This document shows positions 9,487-19,617 of a stretch of DNA of 64,000 bases, piece after piece. Below the pieces are notes generated by a model. That model worked only from the letters and a program-made list of their open reading frames with translations, made no database searches and had not been told where the DNA came from. The position numbers and the translations under genes were made by a program. The DNA is from Betaproteobacteria bacterium SCN1. GTDB lineage: Bacteria > Pseudomonadota > Gammaproteobacteria > Burkholderiales > Thiobacillaceae. The DNA lies in the NCBI GenBank assembly GCA_008923315.1, contig WBSF01000007.1, positions 526,247 through 590,246 on the forward strand. Direction: 5' to 3'. Position 1 is the stretch's first letter, and every line of letters begins with the position of its first letter.

Positions 9487-10665
9487 TCAGGTTGTGCGCA
9501 TGCGGGCCGGACCGATGTCGGCACCGGCTGGCGCGTGCGTATGGGCAAGCCGCAGCAGCACCCGTTCGAAGCCGTCGACGATGGCATCCCAGGACAGCTG
9601 CGCGGCGCGCGCGCTGGCCGCTGCCCCGAGTCGCCGCTGCAGGAGACGGTCCGGGGCCAGCGCCGCGGCTTCGCGCAGGAAGGACAAGGCCTCTTCCGGC
9701 GCGGCTTTCAGGCCATTCTCGCCGTGCCGGATGACTTCTTCGGCCGCGGCGCAATCGTAAGCCACGACCGCCAGCCCCGAGGCCATGGCCTCGATGGTGA
9801 CGTTGCCCCAGGTTTCGGTGAGGCTGGGAAACAGGAACACGTCGCCGGAAGCGTAATGCGCGGCCAGCGTCTCGCCGGTCTGCGTGCCGCAGAAAACCGC
9901 GTCCGGTCGCTTCGCCTGCCAGGCCGCGCGTTCGGGGCCGTCGCCAACCAGTACCAGACGGGTCGGCGCGTGCGCTTCGCGCATGGCGTCGTACGCGCGG
10001 AATACCAGTGCGAGATTCTTTTCGGCCGCCAGCCGGCCGACATAGAGCGCGACCGTATCGTCCGGCGCAACCCCCCAGCGTGCCCGCAGCGCCGGGTCAC
10101 GCCGGCCGGGATGAAACAGCCGCGTATCGACGCCGCGGCCGATGATTTCCAGATTATCGTAGCCGCTTGCCGCCAGCTCGCGGCGGATGCCCTCGGTCGG
10201 CACCAGCGTGACCGCTGCCTTGTTGTGAAACTTGCGCAGGTAAGCCACGATCGCGCGGCGCAGCAGGCCGAGGCCGTAATGACTGCTGTAGCTATGGAAA
10301 TTGGTGTGGAAATCGCTTGCCACGGGCAGCCGCAGCTTGCCGGCCGCAGCCAGCGCCGACCAGCCGAGGGGGCCTTCCGTGGCGATCTGGACCACGTCCG
10401 GGCGATGCAATGTCCACAGCCGGGTCAGCGCAGTCTTGGCGGGCAGGCCCATTTTCAGGCCGTCGTAGCGTGGCAGCGGAATACCGCGCTGCAGATGTTC
10501 GGTCAACGTCGCGGTCGGCTGGGGCGTGTCGTCGGCGCGCTGGCGCGGACGGATCAGCTGGATCTGGTGATTGCGTGCCTGCAGGCCGTCGACCACGCGA
10601 CCGAGCGTCATCGCCACGCCGTTGACCTCGGGCGGGTAGGTCTCGGTCACTACCGCGATGCGCAT
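9487..10665 (-). CDS. GT4-family glycosyltransferase
   Basis: A 392-residue GT-B glycosyltransferase. The N-terminal Rossmann half begins MRIAVVTETYPPEVNG and contains the DFHTNFHSYSSHYG stretch seen in alpha-mannosyltransferases/MgtA-type enzymes. The C-terminal nucleotide-sugar half has GRLAAEKN, LVLVGDGPER and FPSLTETWGNVTIEAMASG with the EX7E motif. ATG at 10665 begins the conserved domain; a longer frame upstream lacks homology. Family resemblance suggests a GDP-mannose or related donor and a lipid acceptor, making a membrane glycolipid. It is followed by the PAP2 gene. Confidence 0.9.
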   Translation of the reverse strand: MRIAVVTETYPPEVNGVAMTLGRVVDGLQARNHQIQLIRPRQRADDTPQPTATLTEHLQRGIPLPRYDGLKMGLPAKTALTRLWTLHRPDVVQIATEGPLGWSALAAAGKLRLPVASDFHTNFHSYSSHYGLGLLRRAIVAYLRKFHNKAAVTLVPTEGIRRELAASGYDNLEIIGRGVDTRLFHPGRRDPALRARWGVAPDDTVALYVGRLAAEKNLALVFRAYDAMREAHAPTRLVLVGDGPERAAWQAKRPDAVFCGTQTGETLAAHYASGDVFLFPSLTETWGNVTIEAMASGLAVVAYDCAAAEEVIRHGENGLKAAPEEALSFLREAAALAPDRLLQRRLGAAASARAAQLSWDAIVDGFERVLLRLAHTHAPAGADIGPARMRTT

Positions 10666-10780
10666 TTGCGGGCGTATCGACGGCAGCGTCTGGCAGGTGA
10701 AATCGGCTGCGTCCATGCGGCGCAGCATGCCCGTCGTGTGCGACAGCTTGATGAAGCGCCGATGACGGCGCGATGACGCG

Positions 10781-12283
10781 TCAGGCCGCGAGCGGCAGGC
10801 TCTGGCGCGCGATGTCCCGCAGCATGAGGATATCGCGGTAGGCGCTGGGCTCGAAACCGACGCGGGTCCCGCCACGGTTGTCGTAGATCAGGTCCTCGAA
10901 GAAGGCGTTGACCTCGGGCGTGCTCCACACGTTGACGAGCTTCTCCAGCAGGTGCGGGTAGGCCTCCAGACCGGGGCCGGGGTCGTTGCCTTCCTGTGAA
11001 ATCGGATGCCCCGACAGGTTGACGTTGAAATAGCGCCGACATTCGGCACTCGCCACGGCATAGCCCGCCGCATCGCCTGCGCGGTGCAGCAGGTCGAGCA
11101 GCAGCAGCCAGGGCACGGGCGATTCGGTCGGCGATTCGCGCAGGTGTTCCTGCAGCAGATGTACCGCCAGATCGCCGTGGCCGAACGCCATGAACACCTC
11201 GGCCTGGTCGAGCACGTCTTCCTTGACCTCGGTGCCTTCGGTCTGGGCGTGCGTCGGCAGCGTGTCCACCAGCCGGATCGCGGGTTTGTCTTCGACCGGT
11301 GCCACCGGTGCGGCCGGCGGTTCGTCGGCTGTGTCCCCGGGCGGAGGCGTCGCGGGCGGCGTCCAGCCAAGCGTGTCCGGCAGACGCTCGGCCGTCTGCC
11401 GGGACCGGCCGCGCAGCCAGGCGATCAGGCCGGCGGCGCCGGCAAGCAGAGCGGCGAGCAGCAGATACAGCGGCCAGCGCGGTGCGCTTTCCGGTTGCGG
11501 CGGCGGCACGGCGGCCGTTGCGGCGGCGCGGCGTGTCTCCAGTTCCGCATTGCGTTTCTGCAGTTCGGCGAGCTGGGTTTCGAGATGGGCCAGCTTGCGC
11601 GTGAGCGCAGTGTTCTCGTCGGACAGCTCGGTCTCGGTCAGGGGGACCTCGACGGCGCGCGCGGGGTCCGGCAGCGTGGTGTCCAGGCGCAGACCGAATC
11701 CGCCGGCATCGGGTAGGGTGCGATGCCGGCCGGACAGGATCAGTTTAGGCTGGCTGGCATTGCCCGCGTGCGGCGGCGCAGCGTGCCTGGACGTTTTCGG
11801 CGTGCCGGTCCGGGCGTGTGGGGAGGAGGGATTCGAAGCGGCGGTAACCGCCGGCGCGCGGCGCACGGGCACCGCGTCGGATTGCGTGGGCGCTGCAGGT
11901 TCGGCTGTCACCGGGGGGGCAATCGCCAGCGGCGGATCGAGCAATGCGGTGTAGTCGCGCTGCAGGCGGGCCTGACAGTCCGTGACCAGAGAAAACTGGA
12001 GGATCGGATCGTTGACCGTGTCCCGGCTGCGCAGATGCAGCCGGAGGGCACCTCCCGCCTGTTCGAGACGCAGTTCGACCGGGGGAGGCGCGGCAAGACC
12101 CGTCTGCGCGGCGCCGAGGTGAAAGCAGTTGGCTGCGATATCGGCCGGTGCGTCCAGCACCGCAACGCTGGCATGCAGGGGCTGGCCGAGGCGCGAATGC
12201 AGCGCCAGATCGCCCAGTCCCAATGCCGCAGCCGGACCGAGCGGCCAGAATCCCAACAGCAGGCAGGCGAGCGAGCGCTTCAC
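10781..12283 (-). CDS. FimV-like protein with TPR-like C-terminus
   Basis: A 500-residue envelope protein. After the signal peptide (about 1-20) the N-terminus reads GLGDLALHSRLGQPLHA, the hallmark of FimV/TspA proteins. A proline-rich linker follows, then a coiled coil (about 215-250), one transmembrane helix near residue 270 (WPLYLLLAALLAGAAGLIAW), and a cytoplasmic C-terminal region of about 150 residues with FimV-C-like helices (VFMAFGHGDLAVHLLQEHL). FimV organises type IV pilus assembly and polar signalling. It is shorter than canonical FimV (over 900 residues) and no LysM domain was recognised. Start is a GTG without a clear ribosome site. Confidence 0.72.
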   Translation of the reverse strand: MKRSLACLLLGFWPLGPAAALGLGDLALHSRLGQPLHASVAVLDAPADIAANCFHLGAAQTGLAAPPPVELRLEQAGGALRLHLRSRDTVNDPILQFSLVTDCQARLQRDYTALLDPPLAIAPPVTAEPAAPTQSDAVPVRRAPAVTAASNPSSPHARTGTPKTSRHAAPPHAGNASQPKLILSGRHRTLPDAGGFGLRLDTTLPDPARAVEVPLTETELSDENTALTRKLAHLETQLAELQKRNAELETRRAAATAAVPPPQPESAPRWPLYLLLAALLAGAAGLIAWLRGRSRQTAERLPDTLGWTPPATPPPGDTADEPPAAPVAPVEDKPAIRLVDTLPTHAQTEGTEVKEDVLDQAEVFMAFGHGDLAVHLLQEHLRESPTESPVPWLLLLDLLHRAGDAAGYAVASAECRRYFNVNLSGHPISQEGNDPGPGLEAYPHLLEKLVNVWSTPEVNAFFEDLIYDNRGGTRVGFEPSAYRDILMLRDIARQSLPLAA

Positions 12284-12307
12284 GAAATGGATGATTGAGA
12301 GTACACG

Positions 12308-12378
12308 CCAATATTTCCGGCCATGGGCCCGGCAACTTTAGGGTTTCCTGAAAATATTGGCACGTTTTTTGTGCCCGG
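12308..12378. repeat. Nested inverted repeats between dgkA and the FimV-like gene
   Basis: Perfect 9-bp arms CCAATATTT (12308-12316) and AAATATTGG (12352-12360), then an adjacent GGCAC-(GTTTTTT)-GTGCC repeat. They lie just upstream of the FimV-like start. They could be protein-binding operators or part of a terminator; no function can be assigned. Confidence 0.4.
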
Positions 12379-12404
12379 ACGGGCCAGATCGGGCGGCGAA
12401 CGTC

Positions 12405-12791
12405 TCAGCCAAACAACACCAGCGCCCAGACGACGACGGCATTGATCAGGGCAATGAGCACGGCGGCACTGCCCATGTCCTTGGCGCGTTTGATCAGATG
12501 GTGATGCTCCAGCGAGATGCGGTCGACGGCGGCTTCCACTGCCGAATTGAGCAGCTCGACGATCAGCACCAGCAGTACCGCGCCGACCATCAGCGCGCGT
12601 GCGATGCCATCGTCGCCAAGGTAGAGCGCCAGCGGAATCAGAACGGCGGCGAGCAGGATCTCCTGCCGGAACGCATCCTCGTGGCGGAAGGCGGCGGCAA
12701 GGCCCGCCCAGGAATAGCCCGCCGCGTTGACGATCCGCCGCAGGCCGGTTTTGCCCTTGAACGGGGATTCGCCCTCCGGCGGTGCGTTCAT
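12405..12791 (-). CDS. dgkA: Diacylglycerol kinase (DgkA)
   Basis: A 128-residue three-helix membrane kinase that recycles diacylglycerol to phosphatidic acid. The signature EAFRQE-like segment appears as HEDAFRQEI, and the active-site helix [16 protein letters not shown] with the conserved Glu and Asn is present, followed by [14 protein letters not shown]. Length is typical (about 120). The ATG at 12791 overlaps the gcvPB stop by 4 bp, so dgkA is translationally coupled to the end of the glycine-cleavage operon. Confidence 0.95.
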   Translation of the reverse strand: MNAPPEGESPFKGKTGLRRIVNAAGYSWAGLAAAFRHEDAFRQEILLAAVLIPLALYLGDDGIARALMVGAVLLVLIVELLNSAVEAAVDRISLEHHHLIKRAKDMGSAAVLIALINAVVVWALVLFG

Positions 12792-14239
12792 GCGGCGGGT
12801 TTGTAGGCCAGATCGAGTTCGCGGGCCGCCTTCACGTCGTCGAGCCGGCGCACCGGCAGCGTATAGGGCGCACCCTTGACCAGGTCCGGGTTCGTTTCGG
12901 CCTCGCGCTTGATCGCGATCATGGCGTCGACGAAGCCGTCCAGTGTCTCGCGCGATTCGGTTTCGGTCGGCTCGATCAGGAGGCACTCGGGCACCAGCAG
13001 CGGGAAGTAGGTCGTCGGTGCGTGGTAGCCGTAATCGAGCAGGCGCTTGGCGAAATCCATCGCCGTCACACCCGTCGCGTCCTTGAGTTTTTTCAGCGTG
13101 ACGATGAATTCGTGGCTCGCGCGGCGCTCGGGGTAGGCCAGTTCGAAACCGGCGTTGCGCAGCTTCGCCATCAGATAGTTGGCGTTGAGTGTCGCGTATT
13201 CGGCGACGCGGTGCATGCCCTCGCGGCCCAGCAGGCGGGCATAGATGTAGGCGCGCATCAGTACACCTGCGTTGCCGAGATTGGCGCTCATGCGGCCGAT
13301 GCTCTGCGGCACGTCGGCTTCGGTGGCGAGACGGTAGAAACCGTTGTCGTTCAGTACCAGGGGAATCGGCAGATGCGGCAGCAAGCGCTGCGCGACGCCG
13401 ACCGGCCCCGCACCCGGTCCGCCGCCGCCGTGCGGCGTCGAAAAGGTCTTGTGCAGGTTCATGTGGATTACGTCGAAGCCCATGTCGCCGGGGCGCACCT
13501 TGCCGAGGATGGCGTTGAGGTTGGCGCCGTCGTAGTAGGCCAGTCCGCCCGCCTCGTGGACGATCTTCAGGATCTCGACGATGCGGGTTTCGAATACGCC
13601 GAGCGTCGAAGGATTGGTGAGCATGAGCCCGGCGGTCTGTGGGCCGACGGCGGCTTTCAGCGCTTCGATGTCGACCGCGCCGTTCGCGTCGGTCGGGATT
13701 TCCTTGACCGAATAGCCGCACATGGTGGCGGTGGCCGGGTTGGTGCCGTGCGCCGCGTCGGGCACGATGATTTCGCGCCGCGCGGTGTCGCCGCGGGCAT
13801 CGTGATAGGCCCGGATCATCGCCACGCCGGCGAATTCGCCGTGCGCGCCGGCCATCGGCGCCATCGACACGCCGGCCATGCCGGTCACGTCCTTGAGGAT
13901 TTCCTGCAGTTCGTGCATGCACGACAGGAAGCCTTGACCTGTCTCATCCGGCGCCGACGGGTGGCGGGCCAGGAACTGCGGCAGCATCGCCAGCGAATTG
14001 CACGCGCGCGGGTTGTATTTCATCGTGCACGAGCCCAGCGGGTAGAACTGGGTGTCGATCGAGAAATTCTTCCGCGAAAGGCGCGTGTAATGGCGCACCA
14101 CGTCGAGTTCCGAAACTTCGGGCAGCGCGGGTGCGGCCTTGCGGCGGAATTCGGCAGGCAGGTCGTCGAGGCTGCCGGACTCGGGGGGCAGTTGCGCGGT
14201 GGCGGTGCGGCCGGGACGGGAATGGTCGAATATCAGCAT
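12788..14239 (-). CDS. gcvPB: Glycine dehydrogenase (decarboxylating) subunit 2
   Basis: PLP-binding beta subunit of the two-subunit P-protein of the glycine cleavage system; 483 residues, the usual length. The N-terminal [12 protein letters not shown] block, [10 protein letters not shown], the glycine-rich [12 protein letters not shown] and the PLP-lysine region [14 protein letters not shown] are all visible. It works with gcvPA, GcvH and GcvT to convert glycine to CO2, ammonia and methylene-THF. It is the last gcv gene in the operon, separated from gcvPA by tpx and a DUF3144 gene. Confidence 0.96.
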   Translation of the reverse strand: MLIFDHSRPGRTATAQLPPESGSLDDLPAEFRRKAAPALPEVSELDVVRHYTRLSRKNFSIDTQFYPLGSCTMKYNPRACNSLAMLPQFLARHPSAPDETGQGFLSCMHELQEILKDVTGMAGVSMAPMAGAHGEFAGVAMIRAYHDARGDTARREIIVPDAAHGTNPATATMCGYSVKEIPTDANGAVDIEALKAAVGPQTAGLMLTNPSTLGVFETRIVEILKIVHEAGGLAYYDGANLNAILGKVRPGDMGFDVIHMNLHKTFSTPHGGGGPGAGPVGVAQRLLPHLPIPLVLNDNGFYRLATEADVPQSIGRMSANLGNAGVLMRAYIYARLLGREGMHRVAEYATLNANYLMAKLRNAGFELAYPERRASHEFIVTLKKLKDATGVTAMDFAKRLLDYGYHAPTTYFPLLVPECLLIEPTETESRETLDGFVDAMIAIKREAETNPDLVKGAPYTLPVRRLDDVKAARELDLAYKPAA

Positions 14240-14344
14240 GATTCGTAGGGGCTAGGATTCAGAGACCCGGACAGGGAACCGGGGGCGTTCAGGAGCGCGG
14301 CACAGCCGCGCTTCCCTGAAGCCCGGTCCCAGGCGTCGGGTCCC

Positions 14345-14833
14345 TTATTTCAAGGCGGCCAGCGCGGCCTCGTAATTCGGCTCCTGCTTGATCTCGGGCA
14401 CGAGCTCGGCGTGGATGACCTTGTTGGCTTCGTCGAGCACGACCACGCCGCGGGCGGTAATGCCGGCGAGCGGTCCGCTGGTGATGGCGACACCGTAGGC
14501 TTTCATGAAATCGCCGCCGCGCATGGTCGACAGCGTGGCCACGTTTGGTGCTTCGGCACCGCAGAAGCGGCTCTGCGCGAACGGCAGGTCGGCCGAGATG
14601 GCGATCACGGCGACCTTGTCGGAAGCGGCGTCGTTGAATTTCTTGGTCGAGATCGCACACACCGGGGTGTCGAGGCTGGGCACGATGTTGAGGATTTTCT
14701 TCTTGCCGGCGAAGTCGGCCAGCGAAACGTCGGCCAGGTCCTTGTTGACCAGCTTGAAGTCGGGTGCGGCGTCGCCGACCTGGGGAAAGGTGCCGGCTAC
14801 GTCGATGGGGTTGCCGCCTAGGGTCACTGCCAT
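14345..14833 (-). CDS. tpx: Thiol peroxidase Tpx
   Basis: Atypical 2-Cys peroxiredoxin, 162 residues, reducing H2O2 and alkyl peroxides with thioredoxin. The peroxidatic Cys lies in [15 protein letters not shown] near residue 59 and the resolving Cys in SRFCGAE near residue 93, the Tpx spacing. The N-terminus [12 protein letters not shown] is conserved. A strong GGAGAG site precedes the ATG. Its place between gcv genes gives it its own strong ribosome site but perhaps not its own promoter (39 bp from the DUF3144 gene). Confidence 0.95.
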   Translation of the reverse strand: MAVTLGGNPIDVAGTFPQVGDAAPDFKLVNKDLADVSLADFAGKKKILNIVPSLDTPVCAISTKKFNDAASDKVAVIAISADLPFAQSRFCGAEAPNVATLSTMRGGDFMKAYGVAITSGPLAGITARGVVVLDEANKVIHAELVPEIKQEPNYEAALAALK

Positions 14834-14872
14834 GTTGTCTCTCCTTGTATAGAGTTGCGGAATGAAGCCTGC

Positions 14873-15148
14873 TTAGTCCTCATAGCGAGCAAGATGCTCG
14901 TCGATATTCTCGCGCAGGTTCTTTTCGTATTCGTTGAGAAAATAGGCGATCGCGGCTTCCTTCTGCGCGAGCATTTCGCCCTTGTCCGCCGATGCCGCCA
15001 TGATGACGAAGGCGTTGAAACGCGAGGCGGCAAACAGCATGGCCGCGCTGGCCAGGCTGGGTTTTACCTGCCCCATCTGTTCGTTGGCGACACGGATGTG
15101 GGCGTCGGCCAGATCGTAGAAGGTCTTGTCGCGTGCGGGTTCGCTCAT
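14873..15148 (-). CDS. DUF3144 small protein
   Basis: A 91-residue acidic, helical, cytoplasmic protein resembling the DUF3144 family: FYDLADAHIRVANEQ at the N-terminus, SAAMLFAASRFNAFVIMA in the middle and YEKNLRENIDEHL at the end. No signal peptide, cysteine or known catalytic motif. It sits 10 bp downstream of gcvPA and 39 bp upstream of tpx, so it is probably co-transcribed with the glycine cleavage genes. Function unknown. Confidence 0.8.
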   Translation of the reverse strand: MSEPARDKTFYDLADAHIRVANEQMGQVKPSLASAAMLFAASRFNAFVIMAASADKGEMLAQKEAAIAYFLNEYEKNLRENIDEHLARYED

Positions 15149-15158
15149 GTCGGAGGCC

Positions 15159-16538
15159 TCAGTTCTTGTACGCGCACGGCGGCGCTTCGCGGCGCTTGGA
15201 CAGGATGCGTTCCAGCTGCTGCGCGTAGCGGTCGAGGTCGGCTGCGGTCTTGGTTTCGGTTACGCAGACGAGAATGGCGTTGCCGAGCTCGGGGTAGGCG
15301 GCAGTCAGGTCGTAGCCGCCCAGAATACCCTGGGCGCGCAGGGCGCGCAGCACGTCGGATGCCTTGTCATCGAGCTGCAGCACGACTTCGTGGAAAGTCG
15401 GGCTGGCGAACGCACGCTTCACGCCGGCGATCGCGGTCAGCCGGTCGGCGAGCGCCTTCGTGTTCGCGTGCGACGCCGAGGCGACGCGGGCGAGGCCTTC
15501 GGGGCCGAGCAGCGAGAGATACTGCGCGGCGGCGGTGACGACCAGGCCCTGATTGGTGCAGATGTTCGACGTGGCCTTGGAGCGGCGGATGTGCTGCTCG
15601 CGCGCCTGCAACGTCAGCGCGAAGCCGGGTTTGCCGTCCAGATCGACGGTACGGCCGACGATGCGGCCCGGCATTTGCCGCACGAAATCCTGCCGGCAGC
15701 ACATGAAACCGAAATAGGGTCCGCCCGAGGCCATCGGCGCGCCGAGCGGCTGGCCTTCGCCGGCGCAGATGTCGGCGCCGGTCGCTCCCCATTGGCCCGG
15801 TGCTTCGAGCACGGCGAGCGAGGTCGGGTTGACCGTGGCGAGGGCGAGGCCGCCATGGGTGTGCGCCCAGTCGGTCATCGCGTGCACGTCTTCGAGCACG
15901 CCGAAGAAATTGGGTTGCGGAATGACGAGGCCGGCAAATTGACCGGGTTCGGCGGGCAGCACGGTGCGGCCCGTCGCCGTGTCGTAATCGAGCTCGGCGA
16001 TCTCGATGCCCTGATTCCTGACTGTGGCGACCACGACCTTGCGCCAGGTCGGATGCACGGTTTTCGGCATCAGGACGCGGCGAGACTTGCCTTTGTGCGC
16101 GCGTACCGCCATCAGCACGGCTTCGGCCAGTGCACTGGCGCCGTCGTAGAGCGAGGCGTTGGACGCGTCGAGCCCGGTCAGCCGGGTCATCATCGTCTGG
16201 TATTCGTAGATGAGCTGGAGCGTACCCTGCGAGGCTTCGGCCTGATACGGCGTGTAGGCCGAGTAGAACTCGCCGCGCGTGGTGACCTGCCAGATCGCCG
16301 CCGGGATATGGTGTTCGTAAACGCCCGCACCGATGAAATTGGACCAGAAGCCGTCGGCCGCGGCGCGTTCGTGCAGCAGGCGCGTCACGGCCATTTCGGA
16401 TTCGCCCTCGGGCACGCTGGCGAGCTTGCCGGACTTGAGGCCGGCGGGAATTTCGTCGAACAGGTCTTCGATGCTCGACGCGCCGATGGCGGCGAGCATG
16501 GCCGAGACGTCGTCGGGGGTGTGGGGGATGAAGGGCAT
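15159..16538 (-). CDS. gcvPA: Glycine dehydrogenase (decarboxylating) subunit 1
   Basis: Alpha subunit of the two-subunit P-protein, 459 residues. Diagnostic segments are [13 protein letters not shown] at the N-terminus, [49 protein letters not shown] and [10 protein letters not shown]. Family alpha subunits are about 450 residues. Lies downstream of gcvH (134-bp gap) and upstream of the DUF3144 gene. All gcv genes run leftward from the glycine riboswitch. Confidence 0.96.
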   Translation of the reverse strand: MPFIPHTPDDVSAMLAAIGASSIEDLFDEIPAGLKSGKLASVPEGESEMAVTRLLHERAAADGFWSNFIGAGVYEHHIPAAIWQVTTRGEFYSAYTPYQAEASQGTLQLIYEYQTMMTRLTGLDASNASLYDGASALAEAVLMAVRAHKGKSRRVLMPKTVHPTWRKVVVATVRNQGIEIAELDYDTATGRTVLPAEPGQFAGLVIPQPNFFGVLEDVHAMTDWAHTHGGLALATVNPTSLAVLEAPGQWGATGADICAGEGQPLGAPMASGGPYFGFMCCRQDFVRQMPGRIVGRTVDLDGKPGFALTLQAREQHIRRSKATSNICTNQGLVVTAAAQYLSLLGPEGLARVASASHANTKALADRLTAIAGVKRAFASPTFHEVVLQLDDKASDVLRALRAQGILGGYDLTAAYPELGNAILVCVTETKTAADLDRYAQQLERILSKRREAPPCAYKN

Positions 16539-16672
16539 GATGCAGGGGCTCGATGTTGGGGGAGGGGCGAGGATTTAGAGGCTAGGGATGATGTATGGCT
16601 TCGCCGCATTCCATGAATTAATGAGGCGCGGCACAGCCGCACAAAGCCTCCTGGCCCCAGACCCCTTATCCC

Positions 16673-17062
16673 TCAGTGCGCTTCCGACGCGACCAGCTTC
16701 TGGTACGCGGCAGCGTCGAGCAGTTCGCCGACACTGCCGGCATCGGCGGGTTTGAGCTTGAACATCCAGGCTGCGTAGGCGTCCTGGTTGATCGCTTCGG
16801 GGCTGGATTCGACATCGCCATTGGTGGCGACGACCTCCCCTGCGATAGGCGCGTACACGTCGGAAGCGGCCTTCACCGATTCGACCACGGCGCATTCCTC
16901 GCCCCTGGTCAGCACGCGGCCGACGGCGGGATTTTCGACGAAGACCATGTCGCCCAGCAGATCCTGCGCATGGTGGGTGATGCCCACGGTCAGCGTGCCG
17001 TCGGCTTCGACGCGCACCCACTCGTGGCTGGGGGTGTATTTGAGATCGGTGGGGATGTTCAT
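16673..17062 (-). CDS. gcvH: Glycine cleavage system H protein
   Basis: Lipoyl-carrier protein of 129 residues that shuttles the aminomethyl group between P, T and L proteins. The lipoylation lysine is in [14 protein letters not shown], near residue 64. The N-terminus ([15 protein letters not shown]) and the [11 protein letters not shown] block match the family. It lies 115 bp downstream of gcvT. The L protein (lpd) is not in the window. Confidence 0.96.
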   Translation of the reverse strand: MNIPTDLKYTPSHEWVRVEADGTLTVGITHHAQDLLGDMVFVENPAVGRVLTRGEECAVVESVKAASDVYAPIAGEVVATNGDVESSPEAINQDAYAAWMFKLKPADAGSVGELLDAAAYQKLVASEAH

Positions 17063-17177
17063 GGTGTGTTCCTGGTCGCGTTGTATTCCGGGGGCCGGGT
17101 CAGAGGGCTGGGCGTTGGGGGGTGCGGCTGGCCGCGCGATTTTTCCTGTCCTCCGGGCGCCTGAAGCCCGACTCTTC

Positions 17178-18257
17178 CTAAATCAAAACCTTGCCATTGC
17201 GCACGAACGGGTATTTCACCACTTTCGCGCGCAGTTTTTTGTCGCGAATTTCCACTTCGACGGCCTCGCCGGGGGCGATGCCGAGCGGAATGCGCGCGAG
17301 TGCGATGGATTGCTGCATCGTAGGCGAGAACGTGCCGGAGGTGATTTCGCCCGGGCCGTTTTTCGTATGCACGGTCTGGTGGCTGCGCAGCACGCCCTTG
17401 TCGAGCAGAACGAGGCCGGCGAGCTGTTTCGTCACTTCGCTGGCTTCCAGCGCGCGGCGGCCGACGAAATCGCGTTCGGTCTTGAGATCCACGGTCCAGG
17501 CCAGGCCCGATTCCAGCGGACTGGTCGTTTCGTCCATATCCTGGCCGTAGAGGTTCATCCCGGCTTCGAGCCGCAGGGTATCGCGCGCGCCGAGGCCGAT
17601 GGGCTGGCCGCCGGCTTCCACCAGCGCACGCCAGAACATGGGTGCGGCCTTGGCGAGGATCATCACTTCGAAACCGTCTTCGCCGGTGTAGCCGGTGCGC
17701 GCAACGAACATCTCGCCCATGGCCGCGGCGTTGAAAGGTTTGAGCGTGGCCGTGATCGAGTCGACGCCGGGCAGGGCATTGTTCAGCACATCGACCGCCT
17801 TGGGACCCTGGATCGCAACCATTGCCAGATCGCGGCGCGGGACGAGCGTGAGGCCCATGTCCCAGTCGGCGTTCATCTTTTCCATCCACGCGAGATCTTT
17901 TTCCGCCGTGCCGGCGTTCACCACCAGCCGGAACCAGTGCTCGTCCATGAAATAGACGATGAGGTCGTCGATGACCCCGCCGGCTTCGTTCAGCATGCAG
18001 GCATACAGTGCCTTGCCCGAAACCTGCAGCTTGTCGACGTTGTTCGCGACCAGCCGGCGCAGGAAGGCGCGGACGTTCTCGCCCCGGATGTCGAGCGGCA
18101 GCATGTGCGAGACGTCGAACAGCCCGCAACCCGAGCGCACGATGTGGTGTTCCTCGATCTGCGAGCCGTAGTGGACGGGCATGTCCCAGCCGCCGAAATC
18201 GACCATTCTGGCGCCGAGTTCGCGGTGGGTGGCGTTGAGCGGAGTCTGCTTGAGCAT
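17178..18257 (-). CDS. gcvT: Aminomethyltransferase (glycine cleavage T protein)
   Basis: Transfers the methylene group from the H-protein-bound intermediate to tetrahydrofolate and releases ammonia. The 359-residue protein has [27 protein letters not shown] at the start (THF site), the conserved FDVSHM-like LFDVSHML and the C-terminal GFVG-type RRALEASE region. First gene after the glycine riboswitch; the ATG lies 15 bp downstream of the switch terminator's T-run, with no obvious Shine-Dalgarno site. Confidence 0.96.
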   Translation of the reverse strand: MLKQTPLNATHRELGARMVDFGGWDMPVHYGSQIEEHHIVRSGCGLFDVSHMLPLDIRGENVRAFLRRLVANNVDKLQVSGKALYACMLNEAGGVIDDLIVYFMDEHWFRLVVNAGTAEKDLAWMEKMNADWDMGLTLVPRRDLAMVAIQGPKAVDVLNNALPGVDSITATLKPFNAAAMGEMFVARTGYTGEDGFEVMILAKAAPMFWRALVEAGGQPIGLGARDTLRLEAGMNLYGQDMDETTSPLESGLAWTVDLKTERDFVGRRALEASEVTKQLAGLVLLDKGVLRSHQTVHTKNGPGEITSGTFSPTMQQSIALARIPLGIAPGEAVEVEIRDKKLRAKVVKYPFVRNGKVLI

Positions 18258-18269
18258 TGTCGATACCAG

Positions 18270-18486
18270 ATAAAAAAGGGTGAAGCGCGGATTCGCTTCA
18301 CCCCTCTGTCCTTGGTACCTGAGAGATTACGGAAGACCGGCTTCCGCTGCCCCTTCGGTGGCCGTCTGCCTTACGGCGACTGCGCTCTCCAGAGTGTTCC
18401 GGTTGTTGCGGTCCTTTTGCCTGAGCGATTCCGGGTGAATTGCGCCTTCGGCGGCGGTTGTGGGCAACCGCGCTCTCCCGCAACGG
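18270..18486 (-). promoter_or_regulatory. Tandem glycine riboswitch with intrinsic terminator, upstream of gcvT
   Basis: On the minus strand two glycine aptamers occur in series. Aptamer I (about 18485-18405) has GGGAGAGCGC...GCCGAAGGCGCAA...GCTCAGGCAAAAGGACC; aptamer II (about 18395-18303) has TGGAGAGCGC...CACCGAAGGGGCA...TCTCAGGTACCAAGGACAGAG. These are the conserved glycine-aptamer core segments. Directly after aptamer II comes a perfect 10-bp stem GGGTGAAGCG/CGCTTCACCC (18278-18303) followed by six T, an intrinsic terminator acting as expression platform. Glycine binding is expected to prevent termination and switch on the gcv operon. Confidence 0.93.
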
Positions 18487-18549
18487 GAAGCCGAACTATA
18501 CCGAAGAAGCGGTGCGGCAACCACTCCCGGACGACGATTCCGGCCGGGA

Positions 18550-19617
18550 TCAGTAGCTGAGGCGCAGGTCGAACCCCATCGGCGCCAGATTGCGCACGGT
18601 GAGCGGCAGATCGAGGGGCTGTTCGCTGCGCGCCGGCATGCCGGCGGCAATGCGGGCGGTATTGTCGAGATATTCGCTGGGCGCGAAGCTGCGGCGGGCC
18701 AGCGGTTTGCCAGACCGGTCGCTGAGCGTCAGGATCAGAATGGGCCAGGCCTGCGGCTGGGCCGCCCGGTTGCCCAGGGTCAGTACCAGGCGCAGCTGGC
18801 CATTGCCTTCGACCTGCAGGTCGGAGCCGACGATTTGCAATTGATCCAGATTCTTCGGCAGCGACAGCGTGCATCCCAGCAGCGCGCAGGCCTGTTCCAG
18901 GGCGGGACGTGTTTCCGGCATCCGGCTGGCCAGTGTATCGCGCAGGAAATAGGCAGCCTGTCCGGCCAGTCCGATGGCCAGCAGCGTGATGGCACTGCCC
19001 CAGACCCAGGGGCTGGGGCGGCGTGCGCGCGCAGGGATGCGCGCCGGTCCGGGAACGGGCTGGGCGTATTCGATGCGTGCGGAAGGACGTTCGGTGGATT
19101 CGGCCGTTTCCGGCAGGAGGTCGGAAGAGGAAGGGAATGCAGTGGCAGGCTGCGGGTCGATGACCGGGAGCGGGCCGGGGTCGTCGTCGCCCGGCAGATT
19201 CGGGTCGATGAGGATGATGGATGGCAGATCGAGGCCGGCTTCGCGTTCGCGGATGCCGCGCGGGGTCTCTGCGGCCGGTTCGGCGGCATCGGCCAGGGCG
19301 GCTGGCGGGGCGATGGGTTCCGGTTCCGGAACCGGGGCGGCTGGGAGAGACGGTTCGGTTTCGGCTGCCGGCCCGGACAGGGGCTCGGGCGGCAGTGTGG
19401 TGTAGGGAAAGCCAGTTTCAGGGGGCTGCGGCGCAGGCGAAGCGTCGGAATCGTGCGCCATCGGCAGTGTGGTGCCATCCTCCATCCGCAGCGACAGGCG
19501 TGCGTCGAAAGCGCCGCCGCAGACGCCGCATTGCACCCAGCCCTGGGCCGCGGCGAGCTGGTCGTCACCGATGCGGAACACGCTGGTGCAGTGCGGGCAA
19601 GCGGCGCGATAGTTCAT
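18550..19617 (-). CDS. Zinc-ribbon (MJ0042-type) and DUF3426 membrane protein
   Basis: A 355-residue protein. The N-terminal zinc-ribbon has two CxxC pairs, CPHC and CGVC, within the first 35 residues (MJ0042 finger). A long acidic/proline-rich linker (about 45-190) leads to one transmembrane helix (VWGSAITLLAIGLAGQAAYFL) and a C-terminal DUF3426 beta domain outside the membrane, including QIVGSDLQVEGNGQ and LARRSFAPSEYL. It overlaps the prmA stop by 4 bp; prmA lies upstream. This gene order is widespread in beta- and gammaproteobacteria, but the function is unknown. Confidence 0.88.
   Translation of the reverse strand: MNYRAACPHCTSVFRIGDDQLAAAQGWVQCGVCGGAFDARLSLRMEDGTTLPMAHDSDASPAPQPPETGFPYTTLPPEPLSGPAAETEPSLPAAPVPEPEPIAPPAALADAAEPAAETPRGIREREAGLDLPSIILIDPNLPGDDDPGPLPVIDPQPATAFPSSSDLLPETAESTERPSARIEYAQPVPGPARIPARARRPSPWVWGSAITLLAIGLAGQAAYFLRDTLASRMPETRPALEQACALLGCTLSLPKNLDQLQIVGSDLQVEGNGQLRLVLTLGNRAAQPQAWPILILTLSDRSGKPLARRSFAPSEYLDNTARIAAGMPARSEQPLDLPLTVRNLAPMGFDLRLSY

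Noticed and set aside
12359-12376. Sigma-54-like TGGCACGTTTTTTGTG on the plus strand
   Set aside because: The -12 GC is missing (GT instead), and it would read into the FimV-like/dgkA region antisense; it is part of the GGCAC/GTGCC repeat.
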